Assembly: GCF_005884405.1 (NCBI RefSeq)
Contig: NZ_VCAO01000002.1
Span: 1 to 64,000, forward strand
Length of the DNA stretch: 64,000 bases
Direction of reading: 5' to 3'
Source of the DNA: Qipengyuania marisflavi
Lineage (GTDB): Bacteria; Pseudomonadota; Alphaproteobacteria; Sphingomonadales; Sphingomonadaceae
The notes beneath the pieces are model-generated. The model did not search any database, was not told the DNA's origin, and saw nothing but the letters and a program-made list of their open reading frames with translations. This document shows, piece by piece, positions 34,370-43,160 of the stretch; position 1 is the first letter of the stretch; the number at the start of each line of letters is the position of its first letter. A program made the position numbers and the translations under genes.

Positions 34370-35275
34370 TCAGGCGGCGACCGGAATCAGCCGTTCGCCC
34401 GCGATCCGCTGCATGGCCTTCTGCAGCTTTTCAAACGCGCGCACTTCGATCTGGCGGATCCGTTCGCGGCTGACGGAATAAACCTGGCTCAGCTGCTCCA
34501 GCGTCTGCGGGCTGTCGGTCAGGCGGCGCTCGGTCAGGATATGCTTTTCGCGATCGTTGAGGCTATCCATCGCCTCGACCAGCATTTCGTGGCGTACATG
34601 CGCTTCTTCGGCCTCGGCAACGGTTTCGTCCTGCAGCGGGCGGTCGTCGGTCAGCCAATCCTGCCATTCGCCAGACCCGTCTTCACCATTGCGCATCGGG
34701 GTGTTGAGCGAACCATCGCCGCCCATCATCATCCGGCGGTTCATATTGACCACTTCCTGCTCCGGCACGCCCAGATCGGTGGCGATCTTCTTGACGTCGT
34801 CAGGGTGGAGGTCGGAATCCTCGTAGGCTTCGAGCTGTTTTTTCATGCGGCGCAAATTGAAGAACAGCTTCTTCTGCGCGGCGGTGGTGCCCATTTTGAC
34901 CAGCGACCAGCTGCGCAGGATAAATTCCTGCATGCTCGCCTTGATCCACCACATTGCATAGGTGGCCAGACGGAAGCCGCGATCAGCCTCAAATTTCTTG
35001 ACGCCCTGCATCAGGCCCACATTGCCTTCGGAAATCAGGTCACTGACCGGCAGGCCATAGCCGCGATAGCCCATGGCGATCTTCGCGACGAGCCGCAGGT
35101 GGCTGGTCACGAGCTGCGCCGCAGCTTCGGGGTCTTCATGTTCCTCGTACCGCTTGGCAAGCATATATTCCTGCTCAGCCGTCAGCACGGGAAACTTCTT
35201 GATTTCAGATAGATAGCGGTTGAGGCTCTGCTCCCCGCCAAGCGCCGGAACGCCGATAGTTTTCTTCGTAGTCAC
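34370..35275 (-). CDS. rpoH: RNA polymerase sigma-32 (heat shock) factor
   Basis: A 301-residue sigma-70-family factor that directs transcription of heat-shock genes. Region 2 is clear (SEGNVGLMQGVKKFEADRG then the AMWWIKASMQEFILRSW segment), region 3 follows, and region 4 carries the HTH near YSVSRERIRQIEVRAFEKL. The RpoH-box-like segment around WSLVKMGTTAAQKKLFFNL is typical of sigma-32 proteins. An AT-rich TATATATG lies about 80 bases upstream on the minus strand. The clpP/clpX and tig genes in this window are plausible targets. Confidence 0.95.
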   Translation of the reverse strand: MTTKKTIGVPALGGEQSLNRYLSEIKKFPVLTAEQEYMLAKRYEEHEDPEAAAQLVTSHLRLVAKIAMGYRGYGLPVSDLISEGNVGLMQGVKKFEADRGFRLATYAMWWIKASMQEFILRSWSLVKMGTTAAQKKLFFNLRRMKKQLEAYEDSDLHPDDVKKIATDLGVPEQEVVNMNRRMMMGGDGSLNTPMRNGEDGSGEWQDWLTDDRPLQDETVAEAEEAHVRHEMLVEAMDSLNDREKHILTERRLTDSPQTLEQLSQVYSVSRERIRQIEVRAFEKLQKAMQRIAGERLIPVAA

Positions 35276-35396
35276 TTATCCCTGACCTTTCCTGTGTCGA
35301 CCTCTGGCGCCGGACCCCTGCTGGGCATCCGTTCGATCGGGCCACTTGGTTACATATATACGAGTTTTGCGCGCTGTGCAGCGACTTTCATCGATT

Positions 35397-36341
35397 TCAA
35401 CGAGCGGTTTCGTCGATGAGTTCCCGCATATCCGCCGGAAGCTCGGCCCGAAAATCCAGCCGCTGCGCCGTGACCGGGTGTGTAAAGCCCAATTCGGCGG
35501 CGTGCAGTGCCTGGCGCCGGAAATCGAGCCGGTCGAGCAGGCCGCGCAAGGCAGCGGGAGAGCGTCCATAGACAGGATCCCCCAATAGCGGATGACCAAT
35601 TGACGCGCAGTGAACGCGCACCTGGTGGGTTCGCCCGGTTTCCAGCGTGCAGGCGATCAGCGCACTGTGGTCAAGCCGCTCGATCACCGCGTAATGTGTC
35701 ACCGCATGTTTGCCCCGGCTGCTGTCATCATCCAGAACTGCCATCTTTTTGCGGTCGCGGTCTGACCGGCCCAGTCGCGCCGCGATGGTTCCGCTGGCGG
35801 GGGAGGGGTGCCCGGCGCAAACCGCGAGATAGCGGCGGTGGATCGAATGATCAGCAAACTGCTTGGCCAACCCTTCATGCGCGGCATCGGTTTTCGCTGC
35901 CACCATCAGACCCGAGGTATTCTTGTCGATCCGGTGGACAATGCCTGGACGCGCGACCCCGTTGATACCCGACAGCTGCCCGCGGCAATGGTGCAGCAAT
36001 GCATTGACCAGCGTGCCATCATGATTGCCCGCCGCCGGATGCACGACCATCCCGGCAGGTTTGTCGATCACCACCAGATCGGCATCCTCGAACACGATGG
36101 TCAGCGGGATATCCTGCGGCTCGGCAGTCAGCGGTTCGGGCGGCGGGACGATGATGGTGTAATGCGATCCGGCCTGCACCTTGGTGGATGGCGAACTGGC
36201 CACAGTGCGTCCCACGGTCACCGCTCCATCGCTAATCAGCGTCTTGACCCGTTCGCGCGAGAGGCCCGACACTTCGGCCAGCGCCTTGTCCATACGGCCC
36301 GCGCTTTGCAGGATTCCGGTAAGAGTTTCGCTTTCGCCCAT
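35397..36341 (-). CDS. rluD: RluA-family 23S rRNA pseudouridine synthase (RluD-like)
   Basis: A 314-residue pseudouridine synthase. An N-terminal S4 RNA-binding domain (AEVSGLSRERVKTLISDGAV) leads to the catalytic domain with HRIDKNTSGL (Asp139 is the nucleophile) and GRTHQVRVH. This layout fits RluD, which modifies helix 69 of 23S rRNA, but RluC-type activity cannot be excluded. In alphaproteobacteria the gene often lies next to rpoH, as here. A second RluA-family gene is at the window's right end. Confidence 0.88.
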   Translation of the reverse strand: MGESETLTGILQSAGRMDKALAEVSGLSRERVKTLISDGAVTVGRTVASSPSTKVQAGSHYTIIVPPPEPLTAEPQDIPLTIVFEDADLVVIDKPAGMVVHPAAGNHDGTLVNALLHHCRGQLSGINGVARPGIVHRIDKNTSGLMVAAKTDAAHEGLAKQFADHSIHRRYLAVCAGHPSPASGTIAARLGRSDRDRKKMAVLDDDSSRGKHAVTHYAVIERLDHSALIACTLETGRTHQVRVHCASIGHPLLGDPVYGRSPAALRGLLDRLDFRRQALHAAELGFTHPVTAQRLDFRAELPADMRELIDETAR

Positions 36342-36357
36342 GCTAGGGCCATGCGCG

Positions 36358-36753
36358 ATGATGCTGAGAGTCTCAAGCGCGATCCTGACCCGGCTTCACC
36401 GCGAGGCCGATGCCGCGCACCCGCAGGAATGCTGCGGCATCATGCTGGGCGAGGGCGATCGGGTGACTGCGCTCTGGCCAGCGCGCAACGTCCATGCCGC
36501 ACCAGCCACGCATTTCGAGATTGACCCTCAAGCGCTGGTGGATGCGCACCGCAATGCGCGGCAGGGCGGCCCTCAGGTGATCGGCTATTACCACTCGCAC
36601 CCGGTCGGACAGCCTGCCCCGTCAGCCACCGACAGCGCGATGGCGGCGGGTGACGGGATGGTCTGGGCGATTGTCGGGGCAGGACGAGTCGCTTTCTGGC
36701 GCGATGGGGGTGCCGGGTTCGAAGCGCTTCCCTATCTGGTCTGCGATAGCTAA
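36358..36753 (+). CDS. JAMM/MPN-domain metalloprotease-like protein
   Basis: A 131-residue protein with a complete JAMM zinc-protease motif: Glu24 in QECCG, then HSHP (His79, His81) and SATD with Ser89 and Asp92. These are the ligands found in RadC-, MoaE/ThiS-processing and eukaryotic deubiquitinase relatives. No sulfur-carrier or ubiquitin-like gene is adjacent, so the substrate is unknown. The start is one of two tandem ATGs (36358, 36361), placed 17 bases from the divergent RluD gene. Confidence 0.85.
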   Translation: MMLRVSSAILTRLHREADAAHPQECCGIMLGEGDRVTALWPARNVHAAPATHFEIDPQALVDAHRNARQGGPQVIGYYHSHPVGQPAPSATDSAMAAGDGMVWAIVGAGRVAFWRDGGAGFEALPYLVCDS

Positions 36754-36797
36754 AGACCCCGCTAACCAGTTTTTGTCGCAGACCCGACGGGATCCCC

Positions 36798-37457
36798 ATG
36801 ACCGACCGCCAAGCCACCGACCTCGCCGCGATGCTGTGTTCGCGCCTTTGCCACGATATGCTCAGCCCCGTGGGCGCGATGAGCAACGGGCTTGAGCTGC
36901 TGGCGATGGAAACCGACGCCGAAATGCGCAAGAATGTGATGCAGCTGCTTGAACAAAGCGCATCGATCAGCACCAACAAGCTGAAATTCTTCCGCCTCGC
37001 TTTTGGCGCCGCGGGGGGTTTTGGCGATCATGTCGATGTCGAAGAGCCCAAGGCGCTGATTGCCGCGCTGGTGGCGGACAAAAACGGGGTCACGATCAAT
37101 TGGGCGCTGGCCGACCGCACGTTGGGAAAGCCGGCAATCAAGGTGCTGCTGAACTTTGCGCAGATCGCGATCGATGCGGTGGTGCGCGGCGGTACGCTGG
37201 ATATCGGGGCGGAACGCCGTGATGGTGCGTGCGAGATCGTGGTGCGGGCCGCCGGACCGCGGATTGCCTTCGACGATACGATTGGCCACGCGCTCGACGG
37301 TTCGCTTGACCCGGCAGAGCTGTCCAGCCGCACTGCCGCTGCCCACATGATTGCGCTGCTGGCAGCGGAAAATGGCGGCGGGCTGCAATATGCCAAGACG
37401 GGCGATACTCTGGTGCTCGGGGCAATCCTGCCCGAGGGCGAAGGATTGATCGGTTGA
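36798..37457 (+). CDS. chpT: Histidine phosphotransferase ChpT
   Basis: A 219-residue protein that relays phosphate from the CckA hybrid kinase to the cell-cycle regulators CtrA and CpdR. The dimerisation helix reads LCSRLCHDMLSPVGAMSNGL, with His19 as the phospho-acceptor. The degenerate GHKL-like C-terminal half (about residues 90-215) lacks a proper ATP site, as in Caulobacter ChpT. Its stop overlaps the TTG start of the amidase gene, so the two are co-translated. Confidence 0.9.
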   Translation: MTDRQATDLAAMLCSRLCHDMLSPVGAMSNGLELLAMETDAEMRKNVMQLLEQSASISTNKLKFFRLAFGAAGGFGDHVDVEEPKALIAALVADKNGVTINWALADRTLGKPAIKVLLNFAQIAIDAVVRGGTLDIGAERRDGACEIVVRAAGPRIAFDDTIGHALDGSLDPAELSSRTAAAHMIALLAAENGGGLQYAKTGDTLVLGAILPEGEGLIG

Positions 37458-38194
37458 GCTCGGACGAGCTCGGCGCGGGATTGCCGCTCAGCCAGGACGA
37501 ACTGGTCCACCGCGAAGTGCTGTCGCCCAACCATGACGAGCGCGCGCTGCCGATCACGATGGTGGTAATCCATTACACAGAAATGAAGGACAAGGGGTTC
37601 GCGATTGAACGCCTGTGCGATCCCGAGGCAAAGGTCAGCGCGCATTATCTGATTGGCGAGGCTGGCGAGGTTGTGCGGCTGGTGCCCGAGCAAAAGCGCG
37701 CCTGGCACGCGGGCCTGTCATACTGGCGCGGCCACCGCGATGTGAACTCGGCTAGCATCGGGATCGAACTGGATCATCCCGGCCACAAATATGGCTACCG
37801 CGAATTTCCCGATGTTCAATTCGAAGCGCTCGTCCCGCTGCTCGCGCGGATCGTCAAGACATACGACATTCCCCGCTCCAATGTGATCGGCCATTCGGAC
37901 GTTGCCCCGGCGCGCAAGATCGATCCGGGCGAGCTGTTCCCGTGGGACCGGCTCGCCGAATATGGTCTGTGCCTGCCGCGCCCCAAGATCGATCTTGGCG
38001 ATCCGTTCGACAATGACGGGGCGTTTTACCTAGCGCTCGAACGCTACGGCTATGACATCACCGACGGTCACAAGGCGGTCGAGGCGTTCCAGCGCCGCTG
38101 GCGCCCGCACAAGATCAATGGCGAAATCGACGGCGAAATCCGCGCGATCCTGTTCCAATTGCTGCTGGACCGTGATCGGGGTAATGCGCGGTAG
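37454..38194 (+). CDS. N-acetylmuramoyl-L-alanine amidase with peptidoglycan-binding domain
   Basis: A 246-residue AmpD-type zinc amidase that removes stem peptides from muropeptides. Likely zinc ligands are the His in MVVIHYTEMKD and the HSDVAPARKIDPG segment; AWHAGLSYW is the conserved middle block. A C-terminal peptidoglycan-binding fold starts around residue 180 (DGHKAVEAFQRRWRPHKING). There is no signal peptide, so a cytoplasmic muropeptide-recycling role is likely. The TTG start overlaps the chpT stop. Confidence 0.9.
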   Translation: MSSDELGAGLPLSQDELVHREVLSPNHDERALPITMVVIHYTEMKDKGFAIERLCDPEAKVSAHYLIGEAGEVVRLVPEQKRAWHAGLSYWRGHRDVNSASIGIELDHPGHKYGYREFPDVQFEALVPLLARIVKTYDIPRSNVIGHSDVAPARKIDPGELFPWDRLAEYGLCLPRPKIDLGDPFDNDGAFYLALERYGYDITDGHKAVEAFQRRWRPHKINGEIDGEIRAILFQLLLDRDRGNAR

Positions 38195-38232
38195 GGATTG
38201 GTCGGCATGGGGTGGGAAGCGGCCATCAGTCC

Positions 38233-38277
38233 TTGACACTAGTCACCTATGGGTTACATGTAACCTGTAAGTTACAG
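38233..38277 (+). promoter_or_regulatory. Promoter with two tandem palindromic operators of the XRE operon
   Basis: A perfect TTGACA -35 hexamer (38233-38238) is followed by a perfect palindrome GGTTACATGTAACC (38252-38265). Directly next to it lies CTGTAAGTTACAG (38265-38277), a 6+1+6 inverted repeat. Both share the GTTACA/TGTAAC core. The first covers the expected -10 zone and the second runs into the AGGAG ribosome site of the first gene. This is the layout of an autorepressed lambda-type operator, probably bound by the XRE protein encoded at 38711. Confidence 0.75.
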
Positions 38278-38287
38278 GAGTAGGCAA

Positions 38288-38452
38288 ATGTCCGATGATT
38301 TTCAAGCCGCTGACAAGTTCACCAATTCGCGAGCCCTAATGGCCCCTTTCGTGGGTTTTCTCATATTGGCTCTCCAGCAAGGCGTGTTTTCGCATGGGAT
38401 TGGGGGCCAAACTCAATCATGCAATCCGTGCTTTGGATCATTTTTGCCGTAG
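38288..38452 (+). CDS. Small membrane-type ORF, 54 residues, first gene of XRE operon
   Basis: A short frame with an AGGAG ribosome site 7 bases before the ATG. It has a hydrophilic start (MSDDFQAADKFTNSR) and one hydrophobic stretch (LMAPFVGFLILALQQGVF). No family is recognised. It overlaps the next ORF by 34 bases in another frame. Local GC is low (about 47 percent by hand count over 38281-38340), unlike the surrounding core genes, which suggests recent acquisition. Confidence 0.5.
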   Translation: MSDDFQAADKFTNSRALMAPFVGFLILALQQGVFSHGIGGQTQSCNPCFGSFLP

Positions 38453-38718
38453 CCATGCTCATCCTTCTTCTCACGGGCGGAGGCTGGTTTTTATCGGCAA
38501 GAGCACGCGAATTGGCGAATGACGAACCCACACAAAGAAATCGCGGCAAGGCAGTGGAAATCGGCTTCGTCGCCACAATAGCTACGTGTTTACTAGTGGT
38601 CGGCGTAGCCCCCTTCGAGCCGCTTCCGGCGCAGGAAGCCGCTCACATAATCGCGAGTATTGGTTTTGGCTGCGCTTTCCTCGCATTTGGTATTGCAGAA
38701 ATCAGCACCAATGGTTGA
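38419..38718 (+). CDS. Hypothetical 99-residue membrane protein
   Basis: Three hydrophobic segments are visible: residues about 4-25, 48-68 and 76-95. They are separated by a polar stretch with RARELANDEPTQRNRG. It overlaps the XRE gene by 8 bases at its 3' end. Small XRE regulators paired with small multi-pass membrane proteins are a common bacterial pattern in which the membrane protein may antagonise the repressor. That role is inferred from architecture only; I do not recognise the family. Confidence 0.65.
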   Translation: MQSVLWIIFAVAMLILLLTGGGWFLSARARELANDEPTQRNRGKAVEIGFVATIATCLLVVGVAPFEPLPAQEAAHIIASIGFGCAFLAFGIAEISTNG

Positions 38719-38929
38719 GGAACTTAACAATCAAATCCGAGACTTCCGAGAAGCCTCAAGTTTGACGCAAGCGCAATTAGCGGAGTTGATGGGAGTAAGC
38801 AGAAAAACAGTTAATACTGTAGAGAACGGGGTTTTCGCTCCATCCGTCATTGTGGCCTTGAAATTCGCTCATGCACTTGAAACTTCGGTCGAACAGTTGT
38901 TCGAACTTAAAAGCGCTCATGACCGCTAA
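38711..38929 (+). CDS. XRE-family HTH transcriptional regulator (Cro/CI type)
   Basis: A 72-residue protein that is essentially a single HTH_3 domain: NQIRDFREASSLTQAQLAEL, then MGVSRKTVNTVENG and PSVIVALKFAHALE. This is the YgzD/YozG-like short form. It overlaps the preceding membrane-protein gene by 8 bases. The tandem palindromes at 38252-38277 are its likely operators. GC near the gene start is about 42 percent by hand count (38761-38820), far below the genome level. Confidence 0.88.
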   Translation: MVEELNNQIRDFREASSLTQAQLAELMGVSRKTVNTVENGVFAPSVIVALKFAHALETSVEQLFELKSAHDR

Positions 38930-39265
38930 GGACCGCTCTTGGGTCGTTAGCTGACAGCGAACTTTCCTACATTTGCGCGGTTCAATAGGTTGCGATTGGC
39001 TCTTTCCTATCGTTGGATCGCGCAGCGCGCTTGTCGGTGCGGGCATCGGGCATTCGCGTCGTGTCTCCGTTTTTCTGCGGTGAGCCGACTTTGTTTGAAT
39101 TTTGGCGAAACTGGAAGGTTACAGATGATGCACCGAAATTCGCCGCAAACCGTTGTTTTTCATTTGGATTTTAGTCAGCCAATAATTTTCCAGTCACCCC
39201 CTGTCTGTGTAACACTCTGGCGCTTTCGCTTGGCGGCAAGCGCGGCACGCACTATCTGCCACAAC
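38930..39265. other. 336-base region between XRE gene and rnpB
   Basis: No coding frame with a recognisable product is present. The first part continues the low-GC character of the XRE islet. The last 40 bases carry the rnpB promoter, listed separately. Confidence 0.6.
39230..39258 (+). promoter_or_regulatory. Promoter of rnpB
   Basis: TTGGCG (39230-39235) and TATCTG (39253-39258) are spaced by exactly 17 bases. The spacing places the start site at about 39265, the first base of the RNase P RNA P1 helix. Confidence 0.65.
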
Positions 39266-39668
39266 GCCAGGGGGCCGGGCAGCCGCGAGCGGGGTAACCT
39301 GTTCGAGGAAAGTCCGGGCTCCACAATACAAGGGTGGCGGGTAACGCCCGCCGGGGGTGACCCCAGGGACAGTGCCACAGAGAGCAAACCGCCGATGGTC
39401 CTTTCGGGGACACAGGCAAGGGTGAAAGGGTGCGGTAACGGCGCACCGGGGCTTCGGTAACGCGGCCCGCACGGCAAACCCCACCCGGAGCAAAGCCGAA
39501 TAGGGGCGGCGCGCCAGCTTGCTGGCAGATGTGTTTTGCATCGACCGCCCGGGTTGGCTGCTCGAGCCACGGAGCAATCCGTGGCCTAGACGAATGGCTG
39601 CCACCGCCGATACGGTCCCACCTGGGATACCGTCAGCGGTACAGAACCCGGCTTACAGGCCCCCTGGC
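39266..39668 (+). ncRNA. rnpB: RNase P RNA (type A)
   Basis: The catalytic RNA that matures tRNA 5' ends. The P1 helix closes perfectly: GCCAGGGGGCC at 39266-39276 with GGCCCCCTGGC at 39658-39668. Universal blocks are present: GAGGAAAGTCCGGGCTCC near the 5' end, AGAGCAAACCGCCGATGG, and ACAGAACCCGGCTTACAG near the 3' end. A length of about 400 bases fits alphaproteobacterial RNase P RNA. Confidence 0.95.
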
Positions 39669-39746
39669 ATTTTCTCCGCAAAGCTCTGGACTTTGCAGCG
39701 GCAAACCGAAACAAGGCCGCGCATAGGGTTTGAGGAGAGAAAAGCC

Positions 39747-41798
39747 ATGACACGCACCACCAAATTTGCATCCGCCGCACTTCTGGCCGGGGGGCTAGTA
39801 ATGGCCGCCCCTGCCAGCGCGGACGAGGGGATGTGGACCTTCGACAGCTTCCCCGCCGACAAGATGCGGGCCGATTACGGCTGGGCACCTGATCAGGCAT
39901 GGCTGGACCGCGTGAAGTCCGGTGCGGTGCGGTTGACCGGCGGCTGTTCGGCCAGTTTCGTTTCGCCCGAGGGCTTGATCCTGACCAATCATCACTGTGT
40001 GGCGTCCTGCCTGTTCGACAATTCGACGGCGGCGATGGATTATCTCGACAAGGGACACGTCGCGAACCGCCGTGACGAGGAGCTGAAATGCCCCGGCCAG
40101 CAGGCCGAGGTTATGACCCGGATCACCGATGTCACCAATGATATCAAAGCGACCTTCACCGGCCTGACCGGCGAGGCGCTGACCAAGGCGCGCAATGCCA
40201 AGATCGCCGAGATCGAATCGGCGGGCTGCCCCGACACGGCGACAACGCGCTGTCAGGTGGTGACGCTGTTCGGCGGCGGGCAGTACAAGCTGTACAGCTA
40301 TCGCAAATATTCCGATGTGCGGCTTGCCTGGTCGCCGGAAGACCGCGCGGCGACCTTTGGCGGTGATCCCGACAATTTCAATTTTCCGCGTTACTCGATG
40401 GATGCCAGCTTCCTGCGCGCTTATGAAAACGGCCAACCGGTCAAGACGCCCAAGCATCTGAAATGGAACCCGCGTGCTCCCAAGGCTGGCGAGGCGACAT
40501 TTGTGGTGGGCAACCCCGGTTCGACCAGCCGTCTTTACACGCAAAGCCAGCTGGCGTTCGAACGTGAAGTCCGGTTGCCGATCACGCTGACCGTGCTGTC
40601 CGAGCTGCGCGGCCGGTTGATCACCGCGATGGACCAGAACGCGGAACGTGAGCGCGAAGGGCTCGACACGCTGGGCGGGATCGAGAACAGCCTCAAGGTC
40701 TATATCGGCCGCGTCAAAGCGTTGAATGATCCGGCTTTCACCAAGAAGCTTGCCGATGCCGAACTTGCTCTGCGCGCTAAAAGTGCCGGCAATAGCGACC
40801 TTGGCGATCCGTGGGCGGATGTCGATGCCGCGGTCAGCGAATACCGTTCGCTGTACCTGCCGCTGCGATTCACCCAGCCTTCGGGCAGCCTATACGGATA
40901 CGCGTCGACGCTGGTGTTTGCCGCACAGGAGCGGGTCAAGCCCAATGGCGAACGGCTGCGGGGCTATACCGACAGTGCCTTGCCGCTGACCGAAAAGCGC
41001 CTGCTGGATGATGCGCCAGTCTATCCCTGGCTCGACGAGCTGATGATGGGCTGGAGCCTGTCCAAGGCCCGCGAATATCTGGGCGTGGATGATGCGGACA
41101 GCAAGCTGCTGCTGGGCAAGGAAAGCCCCGAGCAACTGTCAGAGCGTCTGGTGAACGGCACCCAACTGGCCGATCCGGCAGTGCGCAAGGCGCTGTGGGA
41201 TGGCGGACTGGCCGCGATTGAAGCTTCGGACGATCCGATGATCCAATATGCGCTCAGGCTTTCGGACCGCCAGCGCGCGCTCGATAAGATGAGCGACGAG
41301 GCTTATTCCGGCCCGCTGGCGATTGCCGGGGGCAAGCTGGCCGATGCGCGCTTCGCTGCCTATGGCGACAGCCTGTATCCCGATGCGACGTTCACTTTGC
41401 GGATCAGCTATGGTCAGGTGAAGGGCTGGGAAGAACGCGGCAATATGGTGCCGATCGCCACCACGATGGGCGGCACATTCGAACGCGCGACCGGCAATGC
41501 ACCGTTCGATGTCGCGCCGGGTTTTGCGGCGAATCAGGACAAGATCGATATGGCCGCAGCCTATGATTTCGTGACCACCAACGACATCATCGGCGGCAAT
41601 TCCGGCTCACCCGTGATCGACAAGGATGGCACCGTGATCGGCGCAGCCTTTGACGGCAACATCCACTCGCTGGGCGGCAATTACGGTTATGACGGCAAAC
41701 TAAACCGCACAGTCGTGGTGTCGACCGACGCAGTGCAGGAAGCGCTCGAGAATATCTATCCGGCGCCCGCACTGGTGAAGGAACTCGGCGCCAAGTAA
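39747..41798 (+). CDS. S46-family dipeptidyl peptidase (DPP7/DPP11 type)
   Basis: A 683-residue exported serine peptidase that removes dipeptides from peptide N-termini. The signal peptide ends near AAPASADEG. The catalytic His is in ILTNHHCV, the Asp region is GGDPDNFNFPRYSMD, and the Ser is in GGNSGSPVID near the end, with a long helical insert between them as in the family. The residue after AFD in VIGAAFDGN is Gly. In the DPP11 branch, which prefers acidic residues, an Arg sits in this pocket, so a DPP7-like hydrophobic preference is likely. The start has a GAGGAGAG ribosome site. Confidence 0.9.
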   Translation: MTRTTKFASAALLAGGLVMAAPASADEGMWTFDSFPADKMRADYGWAPDQAWLDRVKSGAVRLTGGCSASFVSPEGLILTNHHCVASCLFDNSTAAMDYLDKGHVANRRDEELKCPGQQAEVMTRITDVTNDIKATFTGLTGEALTKARNAKIAEIESAGCPDTATTRCQVVTLFGGGQYKLYSYRKYSDVRLAWSPEDRAATFGGDPDNFNFPRYSMDASFLRAYENGQPVKTPKHLKWNPRAPKAGEATFVVGNPGSTSRLYTQSQLAFEREVRLPITLTVLSELRGRLITAMDQNAEREREGLDTLGGIENSLKVYIGRVKALNDPAFTKKLADAELALRAKSAGNSDLGDPWADVDAAVSEYRSLYLPLRFTQPSGSLYGYASTLVFAAQERVKPNGERLRGYTDSALPLTEKRLLDDAPVYPWLDELMMGWSLSKAREYLGVDDADSKLLLGKESPEQLSERLVNGTQLADPAVRKALWDGGLAAIEASDDPMIQYALRLSDRQRALDKMSDEAYSGPLAIAGGKLADARFAAYGDSLYPDATFTLRISYGQVKGWEERGNMVPIATTMGGTFERATGNAPFDVAPGFAANQDKIDMAAAYDFVTTNDIIGGNSGSPVIDKDGTVIGAAFDGNIHSLGGNYGYDGKLNRTVVVSTDAVQEALENIYPAPALVKELGAK

Positions 41799-41809
41799 AC
41801 AATGGGGCA

Positions 41810-41838
41810 CAGGGGCCGGGCGCTATGCCTGGCCCCTG
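41810..41838. terminator. Hairpin between convergent S46 peptidase and ugd
   Basis: CAGGGGCC and GGCCCCTG pair over 8 bases with an inner GGC/GCC pair-block and a GCTAT loop. The position between two convergent stop codons supports a bidirectional terminator. Confidence 0.7.
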
Positions 41839-41849
41839 ACACCGCCGGA

Positions 41850-43160
41850 TCAGCTGCGGCCGACGCTGATATAGTCGAAGCCCAGCGCGCGGACATCCTC
41901 GGGCCGGTAGATGTTGCGCAGATCGACCAGTACTGGCGCCTTGGCAATGTCCTTGACCCGCCGCAAATCCAGCGCGCGGAAGGCATCCCATTCGGTGACG
42001 ATGGCAATGGCATCGGCATCTGCAATCGCGGCGTAGGGATCATCCTGCATCGCAACCTCGGGCATCAGCGGCTGCGCCAGTGCCATGCCTTCAGGATCAT
42101 AAGCCGCCACGTTCACCCCCGCATCGACCAGCGTTTGTGCAATGGCAATGGCAGGCGAATCGCGCATATCGTCGGTATTGGGTTTGAACGTCAGACCCAG
42201 CAATGCGACCTTCTTGCCGCGCGCAGTTTCCGCGCCGCCAATCGCGTCGAGCACCTTGCGGCCCATCGCGCGCTTGCGGCTTTCATTGGTCTTCACCACC
42301 GCCTCCACGATCCGCGTGGGACTGTCATAATCTTCGGCGGTTTTGAGCAGCGCCAGCGTATCCTTGGGAAAGCAGCTGCCGCCATAACCGGGTCCGGCAT
42401 GGAGGAATTTTGCGCCGATGCGGTTGTCCATGCCGATTCCCCGGCTGACATCCTGAACATCCGCCCCGACCTTTTCGCACAGATCGGCCATTTCGTTGAT
42501 GAAAGTGATCTTGGTGGCGAGGAAGGCATTGGCGGCGTATTTGATCAGCTCGCTGGTGCGCCGTCCGGTGAACAGGATCGGGGCCTCGTTGAGGAATAGC
42601 GGGCGGTACACTTCGCGCATGATGTCGCGGCCAAATTCGTCTTCAGCACCGATTACGATACGGTCTGGGCGCTTGAAGTCGCCGATAGCGGCCCCTTCGC
42701 GCAGGAATTCGGGGTTCGAGACCACAGCAAAGCGGTGGCTGTTGCCGCTGTCCTGCAGGATGCGCTCGACCGCGTCGCCGGTGCCGACGGGGACTGTGGA
42801 TTTGGTGACGATCACTGCGTCATTCGCTAGATGCTCGCCAATTTCCTTGGCTACGGCATAGACATAGGACAGATCGGCGTGCCCGTCGCCGCGGCGGCTG
42901 GGGGTGCCCACTGCGATAAAGATCGCGTCGGCGTCCTTGATGCCCGCCGCCAGAGTGGTGGTGAAGGTCAGCCGCCCGGCGCGCACATTGGCGCCGACCA
43001 GCTCGGCCAGACCGGGCTCGTAAATCGGCATGACGCCGTCATGCAGCCGGTCGATCTTCGACTGATCCTTGTCGATACACACCACATCGTGTCCGAAATC
43101 AGCGAAACACGCACCCGATACCAGGCCGACATAGCCTGACCCAACCATTGCGATTTTCAT
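41850..43160 (-). CDS. ugd: UDP-glucose 6-dehydrogenase
   Basis: A 436-residue NAD-dependent enzyme oxidising UDP-glucose to UDP-glucuronate for envelope polysaccharides. The Rossmann start MKIAMVGSGYVGLVSGACF is clear. The catalytic Cys is in GPGYGGSCFPKD, and the FLREGAAIGDF segment is typical. It overlaps the upstream phosphatase gene by 4 bases (ATGA), forming a two-gene operon. No glycosyltransferase cluster is adjacent. Confidence 0.96.
   Translation of the reverse strand: MKIAMVGSGYVGLVSGACFADFGHDVVCIDKDQSKIDRLHDGVMPIYEPGLAELVGANVRAGRLTFTTTLAAGIKDADAIFIAVGTPSRRGDGHADLSYVYAVAKEIGEHLANDAVIVTKSTVPVGTGDAVERILQDSGNSHRFAVVSNPEFLREGAAIGDFKRPDRIVIGAEDEFGRDIMREVYRPLFLNEAPILFTGRRTSELIKYAANAFLATKITFINEMADLCEKVGADVQDVSRGIGMDNRIGAKFLHAGPGYGGSCFPKDTLALLKTAEDYDSPTRIVEAVVKTNESRKRAMGRKVLDAIGGAETARGKKVALLGLTFKPNTDDMRDSPAIAIAQTLVDAGVNVAAYDPEGMALAQPLMPEVAMQDDPYAAIADADAIAIVTEWDAFRALDLRRVKDIAKAPVLVDLRNIYRPEDVRALGFDYISVGRS

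Noticed and set aside
39519-39746. Upstream extension of the S46 peptidase frame
   Set aside because: It runs through the 3' half of rnpB; the signal peptide and ribosome site place the start at 39747.
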